DNA of 64,000 nt. Origin: Pleomorphomonas sp. JP5 (GTDB lineage Bacteria > Pseudomonadota > Alphaproteobacteria > Rhizobiales > Pleomorphomonadaceae). Below, piece by piece: positions 17,748-26,849 of the stretch (positions within the stretch are counted from its first letter, which is position 1; each line of letters begins with the position of its first letter). The position numbers and the translations under genes were made by a program. The notes under the pieces are model-generated. The model made no database searches. It saw nothing but the letters and a program-made list of their open reading frames with translations, and was not told the origin of the DNA. The stretch is taken from assembly GCF_023721815.1 (NCBI RefSeq), contig NZ_JAMDLI010000008.1, positions 643,944 through 707,943 of the forward strand, read 5' to 3'.

Positions 17748-18761
17748 ATGGAACACGGTGACGAGGCAGGAGGGCTGGACATCAACTGGGACGATGTTCG
17801 CGTGTTCCTGCTGGTTGCGCGACTTTCCAGCTTCCGGGCGGCGTCCCAGGAAAGCGGCGTGTCGGTCAATGCATTGCGTCGGCGGATCGAAGCGCTCGAA
17901 CACAAGATCAACGCCGTACTGCTGACTCGATCAGCCAAGGGGGTCGAGCTCACCGACGAAGGGAGAAAGGTCGAGGAGACCGCTCAAGCCATGCTGGAAC
18001 AGGCGCGCGCGCTTGCCCGCCTGTCGTCACGCTCGAAGCGTGGCCTGCGGGCAACGGTGCGAGTGGGTGCCACCGAGGGACTCGGTGCCTTCTGGCTGGT
18101 TCCTCGCCTGGTCGATCTGTTCGATCGCGCTCCGGGTATCCAAGTCGACTTCCGCAATGAAATGCGCATGCCCGATGTATCCGGGCTCGAAGTGGACATT
18201 GCGGTCCAGCTCGAGCGACCGGCGGACGAGGAACTTAAGGTTGTCCGCCTCGGCTGGCTTCACATCGTCCTATTCGCCTCAGGCGACTATATTTCCCGCA
18301 ACGGCATCATCGAAACCTCGCAGGACATTCCCCGCCACCGCTTCATCGAGATCAGCGCCCCGCAGATCCAGAGCGCTGCGCTCAAGGAAGAGCTGCCGGA
18401 AGACGATAGCCGCAGCTTTGTCGCCTTGCGGGTCAACACGGCGTCGGCCCAGGTACTGGCCGCGACGCACGGAGCCGGCGTAACAGCTCTTCCGACCTAT
18501 GCCCGGCTCGTGACCCACAAGTTGCATCATGTCGCCCGCGAGTTCACGCTGAAGCGGGACATCTGGCTTTGCTATCATCCTGGTGTCGTAGAGTTTCGCC
18601 ATATGAGGCAGGCCATAGACTGGATCAAGGCATCCTTCGATCAGGAAAGATATCCTTGGTTCGGAGAAGACTATCTTTCTCCGGACGAAATCGATCGCCT
18701 GGCGACAAAGCATGGACTTGGCACCCTCTTTTCAGGCTTTAGAGACGAGCATAAGTTGTAA
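17748..18761 (+). CDS. LysR-family transcriptional regulator
   Basis: 337 residues. Winged helix-turn-helix at about 14-75 (VRVFLLVARLSSFRAASQ, NALRRRIEALEHKI, then LTDEGRKVEETAQAM), followed by a LysR substrate-binding domain (about 100-300). A GAGG lies just upstream of the ATG with short spacing. LysR proteins usually control the divergent gene, so the GNAT pair at 16178-17640 is the likely target. The effector is unknown. Confidence 0.88.
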   Translation: MEHGDEAGGLDINWDDVRVFLLVARLSSFRAASQESGVSVNALRRRIEALEHKINAVLLTRSAKGVELTDEGRKVEETAQAMLEQARALARLSSRSKRGLRATVRVGATEGLGAFWLVPRLVDLFDRAPGIQVDFRNEMRMPDVSGLEVDIAVQLERPADEELKVVRLGWLHIVLFASGDYISRNGIIETSQDIPRHRFIEISAPQIQSAALKEELPEDDSRSFVALRVNTASAQVLAATHGAGVTALPTYARLVTHKLHHVAREFTLKRDIWLCYHPGVVEFRHMRQAIDWIKASFDQERYPWFGEDYLSPDEIDRLATKHGLGTLFSGFRDEHKL

Positions 18762-18814
18762 TGTCAGTTGCTGGGGCGGTGCGGCGTCGCCTCTGGTCAC
18801 CTTCGGAGAGGGCG

Positions 18815-18988
18815 ATGGATGAAAAGGCTTTGACACTCCGCCACGAACTGCCGCGCCTCATCGAGGCGGCAAAAGCCCTTGAAGCTTCCGTGCTTGTCAT
18901 GCTCCTCACGTCCGCCGACGAAGAGCTTCGGAAACAACTGGCCGAAGCCCGGCAGGAACAGGAACGCGATCTGACCGATCGTTCCTGA
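18815..18988 (+). CDS. Small hypothetical protein after LysR gene
   Basis: 57 residues, charged and helical (ALTLRHELPRLIEAAKALEA, DEELRKQLAEARQEQERD), not recognised. The start at 18815 has GGAGAG upstream. The frame is open to an ATG at 18761 that overlaps the LysR stop as TAATG, giving a 75-residue alternative whose extra N-terminus is Arg-rich and less protein-like. Either start implies coupling to the LysR gene. Confidence 0.5.
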   Translation: MDEKALTLRHELPRLIEAAKALEASVLVMLLTSADEELRKQLAEARQEQERDLTDRS

Positions 18989-19320
18989 TCCTGCATGGCT
19001 TGTTAGCCTTCCCAAGGGACGGCCCGCTTTCGTCCGCGCCACGGCCCACTGCTGAGAACCACGTTTCGCAGCAACTCTCACAGGCAAGCCGATCTCTTGT
19101 GTGGCGGGTCAGACTCCAGCCTCTCCAGCAGCCATATCGAACCTCGCGCTCGTCCGCCGAGGCAGTATCCAGTTGAAGGCCTCCAGAAGAACTCGCAACT
19201 CGCCCACGAACACACGATCGTGGCGATTGACACTCTCGCCAGGGAGTTGTCCACTCCCATCGGAGAGATTATCGGCAATCTTTCCGATGAGCGGAAAGTA
19301 CTGATCAAGTTCAAGGTCGA
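18989..19320. other. 332-bp region before the histidine kinase gene
   Basis: No confident gene. The frame 19097-19324 ends in a 4-base overlap with the kinase start and is listed separately as a weak candidate. No clear terminator or operator found. Confidence 0.5.
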
Positions 19321-19324
19321 ATGA
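19097..19324 (+). CDS. Possible small coupled ORF upstream of HWE kinase
   Basis: The last 40 or so codons (HEHTIVAIDTLARELSTPIG, then EIIGNLSDERKVL) read like a short helical protein, vaguely like DUF3562-type small proteins. The stop overlaps the kinase ATG (ATGA). The first half is low-complexity and the only early start is a TTG without a ribosome site, so the true start is unclear. It may be a remnant. Confidence 0.3.
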   Translation: MCGGSDSSLSSSHIEPRARPPRQYPVEGLQKNSQLAHEHTIVAIDTLARELSTPIGEIIGNLSDERKVLIKFKVE

Positions 19325-20796
19325 TGCGGAACTCACAGGAAGAGGCGCTGCAAGGCCTGATCGGCGACCTTCGGCAGCGCGCGGCCGAGGCCGAGGAGAC
19401 GTTGGCCGCCATTCGCAACGGTGGCGTGGGCTCCGCCATGGTCGAGGAAGGAGGCAAGGATGAGGTCCTTGCCATCGGCGATGACGCTTTGGCGTTCGAA
19501 AGCTTCCTGGAGGCCATGGAACCCGGCGCCGTCGCAGTCGATTCCACCGGCCGAGTCCTGTTCTCGAATGCTCGTTTCCGCCAGATGTTCTCCGAAGACG
19601 GAGATCGCCTGAAAGGAAGAAATATCTCCGATATCCTTCCCGAGCCCGCATCGCAGCTCATTGGCAAGCTGATCACCCCCGACGGTCACAAAGCTGTTCC
19701 GGTGTCTTTCCTCGAGAGAGGCGTGGAACGCAGTTACCTCGTTTCCGCGCGTCCCGTACACCTTGGAGCCGTGCGTGGCTTTGCCGTAACCCTCTCCGAT
19801 CTGACCGAGCGTGTCCGTGCCGAAGCAGCCGAACGGGCAGAGCGGATCGCCAATACGGTCACCGCTTCCACCAACGAGGCGGTTATCGTCTGTGATCGTA
19901 CGCTCACAATCACCCACGCCAATCTCGCCGCCGAGGCGTTGTCGACCGAAAAGCTGGTCGGCACACGACTGGACGAAGCAATTCCGCTCAAGTTTCCTGA
20001 CGCGACCGGTATCATCGAGATCGATGAACTCATCGAGTCCGCGCTATCAGGAACGCCGCTCCGCGGCATCGAAGCCCTTGCCCCCATTTCCCCCGGACCG
20101 CGGGACGTCATGATCAGCGCCGCGCCCCTCAACATATCGGACGATGGCCCCGAAGGCTGCGTACTGACCCTTGCCGACCTCTCCCAGCGCAAGAAGGACG
20201 AGCGGCAGATGCATATGCTGATGCGCGAGCTCGATCACCGCGTCAAAAACACGCTGGCGCTGGTGTTGTCGATCAGCAAGCGCACCGCAGCCAACGAAGA
20301 AACGCTGGAGGGTTTCCAGGGGGCGTTCAGTGGGCGTATCGAGGCCCTTGCGGCCACTCACGATTTGCTCGCCAACGCATCCTGGGAAAGCCTTTCGCTC
20401 CGCCAGATCTTCAGCGCCGAGGTCTCGCCCTATGCGGAAACCGGCGGAGATCGCTTCAACATCATCGGCGCCGATCTCAATCTCAATCCGCGCGCCGCCA
20501 TCGCACTCGGCCTGATCTTCCACGAACTTGCAACCAACGCGACCAAGCATGGCGCCCTGTCGGGGGAAGCAGGCTCGATCAACCTGGAAATTCACCCCAA
20601 GACCGACGCGCCGTTCGTCGAAGTGACGTGGGCCGAGAAAGATGGTCCGACTGTTAAGTCTTTCTCTCGCAAAGGGTTTGGGCACACGGTCATCGCGCGA
20701 AGCTTGTCGTACTCGCCGCATGGCGGAACCACGCTGGAGTTCGAGCCGACTGGCGTGATCTGTCGCATCCGGATTCCGGCGTCGGATGTTGTGTGA
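19321..20796 (+). CDS. HWE-family sensor histidine kinase with PAS domains
   Basis: 491 residues, no membrane segment, so a cytoplasmic sensor. Two PAS-like domains (about 55-165 and 175-290) precede the kinase. The H-box MRELDHRVKNTLALV places the phospho-acceptor His near residue 306, the N-box reads FHELATNATKHGAL, and VTWAEKDGP holds the WxE signature that defines the HWE group, which is common in Hyphomicrobiales and often linked to light or general-stress (PhyR) signalling. No response regulator is adjacent, so the partner is elsewhere. The start is ATGATG, either codon possible. Confidence 0.9.
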   Translation: MMRNSQEEALQGLIGDLRQRAAEAEETLAAIRNGGVGSAMVEEGGKDEVLAIGDDALAFESFLEAMEPGAVAVDSTGRVLFSNARFRQMFSEDGDRLKGRNISDILPEPASQLIGKLITPDGHKAVPVSFLERGVERSYLVSARPVHLGAVRGFAVTLSDLTERVRAEAAERAERIANTVTASTNEAVIVCDRTLTITHANLAAEALSTEKLVGTRLDEAIPLKFPDATGIIEIDELIESALSGTPLRGIEALAPISPGPRDVMISAAPLNISDDGPEGCVLTLADLSQRKKDERQMHMLMRELDHRVKNTLALVLSISKRTAANEETLEGFQGAFSGRIEALAATHDLLANASWESLSLRQIFSAEVSPYAETGGDRFNIIGADLNLNPRAAIALGLIFHELATNATKHGALSGEAGSINLEIHPKTDAPFVEVTWAEKDGPTVKSFSRKGFGHTVIARSLSYSPHGGTTLEFEPTGVICRIRIPASDVV

Positions 20797-20843
20797 AGAG
20801 ACGCCGACGCCTTCAGAGCGCCGGCGCCTCGTGACTTTTGCTT

Positions 20844-23800
20844 TCAGGCGACGTAGTCGGCGAGCACGAAGTCGGCGAGGCTGGGTATGACCGCGTCGGC
20901 CTCGGTCAGAACCGACGGCTTGCCGATGCCGAGAGCCGCCATGCCGGCTCCCTTGATCGAGGCGACGCCGGCCACGGCGTCTTCGACACCGAGGCAATCG
21001 GCCGGATCGGCCCCGAGCTGAGCCGCCGCCTTCAGGAAGATTTCCGGATCGGGCTTGCCCCGTTTCAAGAGGCGTGCATCGACCACCGTATCGAACATGT
21101 CGGCGATGCCGAGCCGCTCGAGGATGGCCGGGGCGTTCTGGCTGACCGAGGCGAGACCGATCCTGAGACCGGCGGCGCGCACGGCTTCAAGTGTGTCCAG
21201 GGCACCCGGCAGAAGATCGTCCCGGGTCATGGTCCCGATCAGTTCCTTGTACCAGACGTTCTTCATGTCGGCGAGGCGATCGAATTCGGCCGGTTCCAGC
21301 GTAACGCCCCCCTTGTCGATGATCATCTGCAGGGACATGCGGCGATCGATGCCCTTGAGACTTTCCGCCAGATCGTCGTCGAAGCCGATCCCGAGCGTAT
21401 CGGCCAGCCGCTTCCAGGCGAGATGGTGGAAGCGCGCAGTGTCGGTGATGACGCCGTCGAGATCGAAGACGACCGCCTTGAAGGGTTTCTTGTCGAAAGG
21501 CTTTGGCAAGGCAACGCGACGCACCGGCTCGGTCGCCGAAAGATCGACGGGTTCGCCGCGGTGGAACAGTCGAATGGCATCGCCTTGGACGAGCCGGAAC
21601 TCCGTGCCTGACGCCGACACGGCGACTTCCAGCGTCCGCCCATGGTCGACAAGGCGGAAGCGATAGCGGCTCCAGCTCTTCGGCAGCGAAGGGGCGAAGT
21701 GGAGCTCGCCCTTGACCGCCCTCAGGCCGGCGAAGCCATGCACGACGCTCATCCAGGTTCCGCCCATCGCCGCCGTATGGACGCCGTGGAACGTGTTGCC
21801 ATGGCTGTTGTCGATGTCCATGCGGGCCGCGTCCATGAAGAACTCATAGGCCCGCTCGTCCAGCCCGACCTCCGCGGCGATGATCGAGTGAATGCAGGTG
21901 GACAACGAAGAATCGTGGGTGGTGATGGCCTCGTAATAGTCGAAGTCGCGCCGCTTCACGGCCTTGGAGAACAATTCGCCGCGCAGGAACAGGGCGAGCA
22001 GCACGTCGGCCTGCTTGCAAACCTGGTGACGGTAGATCACCAGCGGATGGTAGTGCAGGAGCAGCGGATAGTTTTCGGCCGCCGTCCCGGCGAAATCCCA
22101 CACCTTGCGAGACAGGAAGGCATCGTCCTGGGCGTGGATGCCGCGCTTGGCGTCGTAAGGCAACCGCAACCGATCCGAAACGTCCGACCAGCGCGCGATC
22201 TCCTCGCCGGCAAGTTCGATCCGCTCGGAGAGCTTGGCGAAGGCCTCTGGCTTTTCCCGGCTCATCCAGCCCGCGATCTCGGCCGCGAAAGCCAGATGGG
22301 TCTTGGCCATCACGTTGGTGTAGAAGTTGTTGTTGACGAGTGCCGTGTACTCATCCGGCCCCGTCACCTCGTCGATATGGTAGGCGTCGCCCACGAGATG
22401 GGCGAGATCGGCCCAGACGCGCGCCGTCTCGAACACAAGTTCAGCCGCTCCGTCTGTGAGCAGTGAGGCGTCGCCGGTGGCCTCGACATATTGCTTGATG
22501 GCGAAGGCGATGTCGGCGTTGATGTGGTATTGCGCCGTTCCGGCCGGGAAATAGGCCGAGCACTCCTCACCCGTTATGGTCCGCCAAGGGTAAAGCGCAC
22601 CGCGAACATGGCCGAGATCACGGGCGCGGGCTCGCGCCTTGTCGAGATAGCCAATGCGGTGTCGCAGCACGGCGCGCGCCAGTTCCGGCATGGTGCGCAG
22701 GAAGACCGGCAGGACGTAGATCTCGGTGTCCCAGAAGGAGTGGCCTTCGTAGCCCTCCCCCGTCAGCCCCTTGGCGGCAATGTTGGTACGACCGTCTCGC
22801 CCGATCGACTGGAAGAGGTGATAGAGATTGAAGTGGAGGCCCTGCGACAGGGCGTCGTCCCCCTCGATCTCGATGTCGGCCTTTTCCCAGAAGGCGGCGA
22901 GGCTGGCCCGCTGCTCATCGACGAGCCCTTCGAAGCCGACGGCGAGCGCTCCACGCAGTGCCTCGTCGGCGCGGGCGGCCAACTCGTCAGCCGGCGCATC
23001 GCGACTGGTGACGATGGCGGTCATCTTCTCCAGCGTGACGGTTTCACCGGCCTTGGCCGAGATACGGAACTGCTGGGAAAGAACGCCGCTCTTCTCCGAT
23101 GCTTCGCTTGAGCCTGCGCCCCTGCCAACCACGCCGACCCGTGTTTCGATCCTCAGCGTCAGCCCGCTATTATGGGTGCGCGACACCAGGACTGACCGGC
23201 CGGGACTGGCCACCGCCTCAACCGTTGTGAGCGCCCGGGCCGAGGCACCGGACCCAAGACGGGGGTCGAAACTTTCCTCGCCCCCCTGCACCGTGCTGTT
23301 GAGCGTGGCGACAAACTCGATGCTGGCGTCGGCATCGAGCGGCGTAACGGTTACTTGCTGAGCGATAATGGCGCTACGCGACAGGCTGACGACGCGCTTG
23401 GAAACGATGCGCACCCGCCGGCCGGACGGCGACTTCCACTCGACACTTCTGACAAGCACCCCCTCGCGGAAATCGAGGCTTCGCTCATAGGACAGGATCA
23501 CCCCGGTCGCGAGGTTGAAGCGCTCGCCGTTGACTGCGATCTCGACACCCTTGGCATTGGGCAGGTTGAGCATGAACTCGTTGATGCGAGCGAAGCCATA
23601 GGCATTCTCGGGATAGCGGATCGCCTCGGTGTCGTAGAAGCCGTTGACGTAGGTCCCCTCCATGCTGGCGTCGGCTACGCCCAACCAGGCCTCGTCGTGA
23701 CTGCCACGCGTGCCGATATGGCCGTTTCCGAGCGCGAACAGTGTCTCCCGAAGGAGGTTGGTATCGGCATCCCAACGGGTTTCGACAAGACGCCAGGGAT

Positions 23801-23915
23801 CGGTGGGCAGCGACGAGGTCGTCGGGGCGGAGGTGGCAGTCACTTCAGTCTCCTTGGAAAGGTCGAGCATCGGCTTCAGCGCCCCAGTCCGGGCCGGCCG
23901 CCGATGAAGCGTCAA
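20844..23915 (-). CDS. GH65 disaccharide phosphorylase fused to beta-phosphoglucomutase
   Basis: Two enzymes in one chain of 1023 residues. GH65 part (about 30-795): RWDADTNLLRETLFALGNGH, the phosphate/sugar site GHSFWDTEIYVLP, and TGPDEYTALVNNNFYTN with the general-acid Glu near residue 522. HAD beta-phosphoglucomutase part (about 805-1015): nucleophile motif VVFDLDGVITDTA, ASVSQNA, RGKPDPEIF and GVEDAVAG. Such a protein would turn an alpha-glucoside (trehalose, kojibiose, nigerose or maltose type) plus phosphate into glucose and beta-glucose-1-phosphate, then glucose-6-phosphate. The start is uncertain: TTG at 23915 has AGGA 7 bases upstream; ATG at 23870 lacks one. It is co-transcribed with the amidase-like gene 12 bases upstream. 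Confidence 0.92.
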   Translation of the reverse strand: MTLHRRPARTGALKPMLDLSKETEVTATSAPTTSSLPTDPWRLVETRWDADTNLLRETLFALGNGHIGTRGSHDEAWLGVADASMEGTYVNGFYDTEAIRYPENAYGFARINEFMLNLPNAKGVEIAVNGERFNLATGVILSYERSLDFREGVLVRSVEWKSPSGRRVRIVSKRVVSLSRSAIIAQQVTVTPLDADASIEFVATLNSTVQGGEESFDPRLGSGASARALTTVEAVASPGRSVLVSRTHNSGLTLRIETRVGVVGRGAGSSEASEKSGVLSQQFRISAKAGETVTLEKMTAIVTSRDAPADELAARADEALRGALAVGFEGLVDEQRASLAAFWEKADIEIEGDDALSQGLHFNLYHLFQSIGRDGRTNIAAKGLTGEGYEGHSFWDTEIYVLPVFLRTMPELARAVLRHRIGYLDKARARARDLGHVRGALYPWRTITGEECSAYFPAGTAQYHINADIAFAIKQYVEATGDASLLTDGAAELVFETARVWADLAHLVGDAYHIDEVTGPDEYTALVNNNFYTNVMAKTHLAFAAEIAGWMSREKPEAFAKLSERIELAGEEIARWSDVSDRLRLPYDAKRGIHAQDDAFLSRKVWDFAGTAAENYPLLLHYHPLVIYRHQVCKQADVLLALFLRGELFSKAVKRRDFDYYEAITTHDSSLSTCIHSIIAAEVGLDERAYEFFMDAARMDIDNSHGNTFHGVHTAAMGGTWMSVVHGFAGLRAVKGELHFAPSLPKSWSRYRFRLVDHGRTLEVAVSASGTEFRLVQGDAIRLFHRGEPVDLSATEPVRRVALPKPFDKKPFKAVVFDLDGVITDTARFHHLAWKRLADTLGIGFDDDLAESLKGIDRRMSLQMIIDKGGVTLEPAEFDRLADMKNVWYKELIGTMTRDDLLPGALDTLEAVRAAGLRIGLASVSQNAPAILERLGIADMFDTVVDARLLKRGKPDPEIFLKAAAQLGADPADCLGVEDAVAGVASIKGAGMAALGIGKPSVLTEADAVIPSLADFVLADYVA

Positions 23916-23927
23916 TCTTCGGTCCTG

Positions 23928-25085
23928 CTATCGATGAGCCAACGGCGATGACGCCAAGATGTCAATCGGACGAGTGGACCCGGAAAGGTCGGCGATGGCA
24001 AGCGTCACCGCGGCTTCGGCCAGCCGGTCGTCGCTGCCGGCAGTGCCGACCAGCGAGCCTCCGTCCGGCAGTCCGATGGCTGCGAGACCGCAGGCGCTGA
24101 CAAACCCCGTCGACCCGAACTCGGATGGCACGAACAACAGATCGAAGTTCGAGAAAGCGTCCTCGACCTTTCGGCGCAGCGCCAGAAGACGATGCTGCGC
24201 ATGAGCAAGATCGCTCGCCGGGAGGGCAAGCGCCCCCGAGAGCCGTCGCCGGAAGCGAGAAGGCAACAGGTCCGGCAGCTCGACGAAAGCCGTCGCCATA
24301 GTGTCAAGCCGTGGCGCCAGCCAGATATCATCACTCGAGAGAGCGGCGACTTCGGCAAAGGGGGCGCCATCGGTGGCGACCCTCGTCAAGCCGAGCCGCT
24401 CGGCGGTCATACGCGCCGTCGCCGATGCATCATCGCAGAGCAAACCGAGACGCCCAATCGGACTGGCGGGGCGAGCGGCCGCCTCGATGCCCTCAAGCAC
24501 GCGCCGCACCGCCGCGCCGTCGGCGACATTGGACGTGAGAATGACGATACCATCGACCTCGGGGGCAATGGCCGAAACACCCTCGGTGGAAACGAGACCG
24601 GGGGTCGGCTTGACGACAGCCAGGCCGCAATCGACAGCGATCGCGTCGGCACGATCGCCGACGACGCTGAAAGCCGCGACACCGGCGGCGACAGCCGCAG
24701 AGGCTCGCGCGACCGACGATTCAAGACCGAGAGGATCAACAGAAAGCTTGCCGACCAGAAGGGCGCCGGCCGCCCTCAGCCGTTCCACGACAACGGCGTC
24801 GAAGTCCGGCTGAAAGTCAAACGCAGGAACGCCGATCGAGGTGGGAAGTCCCACGACATCTATGCTGGCGTCGAGGACGTAAGGTACGCCCCAGAGCGGC
24901 AAGGTGGACGGATCAGGACAGCGGGCGAGAAGATCGCGAGCAGCGACATCAAGGGCGGATGGAAGGCAGGAGCCACCAAGCGCCGCGAAGCGGACGGCAA
25001 TATCATCGACGAGCTCGAGAAGGCTGCCCGGACGCCGCGTGAAACGTTCGCCAAGGCCGCCCAGCGTCAACACGGGAGCGCTCAT
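23928..25085 (-). CDS. Amidase-signature homologue lacking the catalytic triad
   Basis: 385 residues resembling the amidase domain of allophanate hydrolase-type proteins: LWGVPYVLDASIDVVGLPTS aligns with the family block GVPFAVKDNIDVAGLPT, then FDAVVVERLRAAGALLVGKL and VKPTPGLVSTEGV. The catalytic Lys of the VKDN motif is replaced (VLDA), and the Gly-Ser-rich segment with the two catalytic Ser residues is Ala/Val-rich (ASAAVAAGVAAFSVVGDR). It is therefore probably not an amidase; a binding or regulatory role is inferred. Start at 25085 chosen for GGGGAGGAG upstream. Leads the operon with the GH65 fusion and faces a LacI gene. Confidence 0.75.
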   Translation of the reverse strand: MSAPVLTLGGLGERFTRRPGSLLELVDDIAVRFAALGGSCLPSALDVAARDLLARCPDPSTLPLWGVPYVLDASIDVVGLPTSIGVPAFDFQPDFDAVVVERLRAAGALLVGKLSVDPLGLESSVARASAAVAAGVAAFSVVGDRADAIAVDCGLAVVKPTPGLVSTEGVSAIAPEVDGIVILTSNVADGAAVRRVLEGIEAAARPASPIGRLGLLCDDASATARMTAERLGLTRVATDGAPFAEVAALSSDDIWLAPRLDTMATAFVELPDLLPSRFRRRLSGALALPASDLAHAQHRLLALRRKVEDAFSNFDLLFVPSEFGSTGFVSACGLAAIGLPDGGSLVGTAGSDDRLAEAAVTLAIADLSGSTRPIDILASSPLAHR

Positions 25086-25130
25086 CGGCACTCCTCCCCT
25101 TTTCCTGCCCGACCACCCATCGGAACCGTT

Positions 25131-25144
25131 CAAAAGCGCTTTTG
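25131..25144. promoter_or_regulatory. LacI-type operator, site 1
   Basis: Perfect 14-bp palindrome CAAAAGCGCTTTTG, 45 bases upstream of the amidase-like gene start. The central GCGC with A/T arms is a classic LacI-family operator shape. It shares the 12 bases AAAGCGCTTTTG with the site at 25291-25302. Confidence 0.8.
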
Positions 25145-25290
25145 TTCTCGTATCATTGGCCTCGAACGCCTGTCAATGCTTTTGTCCCCGCACATCATTG
25201 TCGCCGAAGAAGCGTATTGTTGGTGTTTCCTCCAGACTTCGCCTGTCTTTTCTCCACTCGGGCCGATGAGCGGCTAATTATCCTTCTATG

Positions 25291-25302
25291 AAAGCGCTTT
25301 TG
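25291..25302. promoter_or_regulatory. LacI-type operator, site 2
   Basis: AAAGCGCTTTTG, with a 10-bp perfect palindrome core (25291-25300), 75 bases upstream of the LacI gene. The centres of sites 1 and 2 are 158 bp apart, close to 15 DNA turns, which would suit looping by a tetramer or shared control of both divergent promoters. Confidence 0.75.
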
Positions 25303-25377
25303 ACGCCTTGCACAAGCTGTACAATCCAATAAGCGGGAGCTATACAAACGCCCTGTTTTGTATTCATCGGCACCTTC

Positions 25378-26397
25378 ATGAACCTCAAGGAACTGGCACG
25401 TCACCTAGGGCTTTCCCAGAGCACGGTCAGTCGCGCCCTCAACGGCTACCAGGACGTCAGCACCGATACGAGGGAGCGGGTGCTCGCAGCTGCACGGCGT
25501 TTCGACTACTCGCCGAATGCCAGCGCGCACCGCCTGGCAACCGGACACTCCGGTGTGATTGGCATTGTCTTTCCCTCCGACAAGGACCCACTGCTCGACC
25601 CGCTGTTCACCGACTTCCTGTCCGGCCTGACCAATAGCGCCGCTCGTCGGCAGATGGACATCCTGGTCAGCGCCAGTCTCGATACGTCAGAGGCAAGCTA
25701 TCGCCGCCTTGCCCAGCGAGGCTCGGTGGATGCCGTCGTGCTATCGAGCCCGCTCATCGAGGATCCGCGCGTGCCGTTGCTCGAAAGGCTCGGCATTCCT
25801 TGCGTGGTGCATGGCCGCACCAAATCGTCACACCCCCACGCCTTTCTCGATATCGACAACGAAGGCGCCTTCCGGCAGGCCGCCGAGTTGCTGATCGGCC
25901 TCGGTCACCGGTGGATTGGCCTCGTTAATGGCGACGCACGGCAAGCTTTCGCCGTCGACCGCGAAACCGGCTGGCGCTCGGCTCTCCTTCGTGCCGGGCT
26001 TGAAGCCCCGGATACCCTCAGCGGATCTGACGTCATGACCGACGAGGCGGGCTATCGGCTGACCGCCGGCATGCTGGCAAGCGCAGCGCCGCCCAGCGCC
26101 ATCATCTGTTCAAGCATCTTTTCGGCCATCGGGGCGTGCCGCGCCATTCGCGACAATGGGCTGACGATCGGCTCCGACATTTCGGTGATCGCCCACGACG
26201 ACGGCATTTCATCGATCCGGCCGGAGGCGCACAGCCCGCCTCTGACCACCACCTTCTCGTCGATCCATCGGGCCGGCGAACGCATCGCCGAAATCGCAGC
26301 CGACCTCATTGGCGGCAAGAGCCCAGCCGAATGCCAGGAGGTGTGGCCGGTGGACCTGATCTTCCGCGACAGCACTCGCCCACCCAGGTCGGTTTGA
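25378..26397 (+). CDS. LacI-family regulator of the GH65 operon
   Basis: 339 residues. N-terminal HTH and hinge (1 to about 55; MNLKELARHLGLSQSTVSRA, where SRALNGY enters the minor-groove hinge region), then a periplasmic-binding-like sensor domain (60-330). It is divergent from the amidase-like/GH65 operon with two matching operators between them, so it very likely represses that operon and itself. The effector is probably the disaccharide or a phosphorylated glucose product. No strong ribosome site precedes the ATG. Confidence 0.9.
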   Translation: MNLKELARHLGLSQSTVSRALNGYQDVSTDTRERVLAAARRFDYSPNASAHRLATGHSGVIGIVFPSDKDPLLDPLFTDFLSGLTNSAARRQMDILVSASLDTSEASYRRLAQRGSVDAVVLSSPLIEDPRVPLLERLGIPCVVHGRTKSSHPHAFLDIDNEGAFRQAAELLIGLGHRWIGLVNGDARQAFAVDRETGWRSALLRAGLEAPDTLSGSDVMTDEAGYRLTAGMLASAAPPSAIICSSIFSAIGACRAIRDNGLTIGSDISVIAHDDGISSIRPEAHSPPLTTTFSSIHRAGERIAEIAADLIGGKSPAECQEVWPVDLIFRDSTRPPRSV

Positions 26398-26561
26398 CGG
26401 CGTTGCACGGCTTTTCCGTTCGCGATCGCATCGGCGAACAGAAGGGTGCGCCTGCCTGATCAACTCCAAGCCGGCACCCAGTCGCGACTGCCCCTTGCCA
26501 TCGCCAGCGGGAACTCTTGCTCCCCTCCTACGTTTCTCTGGTGAACGCAAAGGAGCCGAAA

Positions 26562-26849
26562 ATGAGCACCAACCGCGACGACAAAATCCGTGCCCGAGCC
26601 TATCAGCTCTGGGAAGAGGAAGGGCGACCGGAAGGCCGCGCCGAGCAGCACTGGTTTTCCGCCCGCGAGAGCCTTGCCGTCGAGGAAAACCACGAGTCGG
26701 CCCTGCTCCCCGTCGACAATGTAACCGACGCCGAGCCGATCGAAGCGATCGAGAATGCCGGTGAGTTTCCGACGCTCACCGATCAGGGCGAACAACGGAT
26801 TCCGCATCATCCCAAAACAGACGATGCGTCACGTCCAGCCAACAACTGA
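26562..26849 (+). CDS. DUF2934-domain small protein
   Basis: 95 residues. Residues 5-37 carry the DUF2934 pattern IRARAYQLWEEEGRPEGRAE followed by HWFSARESL. The rest is acidic and low-complexity. Function is unknown; DUF2934 proteins are abundant small proteins in Hyphomicrobiales. The start at 26562 is set by AAAGGAG upstream. It is a single gene between two LacI cassettes. Confidence 0.8.
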   Translation: MSTNRDDKIRARAYQLWEEEGRPEGRAEQHWFSARESLAVEENHESALLPVDNVTDAEPIEAIENAGEFPTLTDQGEQRIPHHPKTDDASRPANN

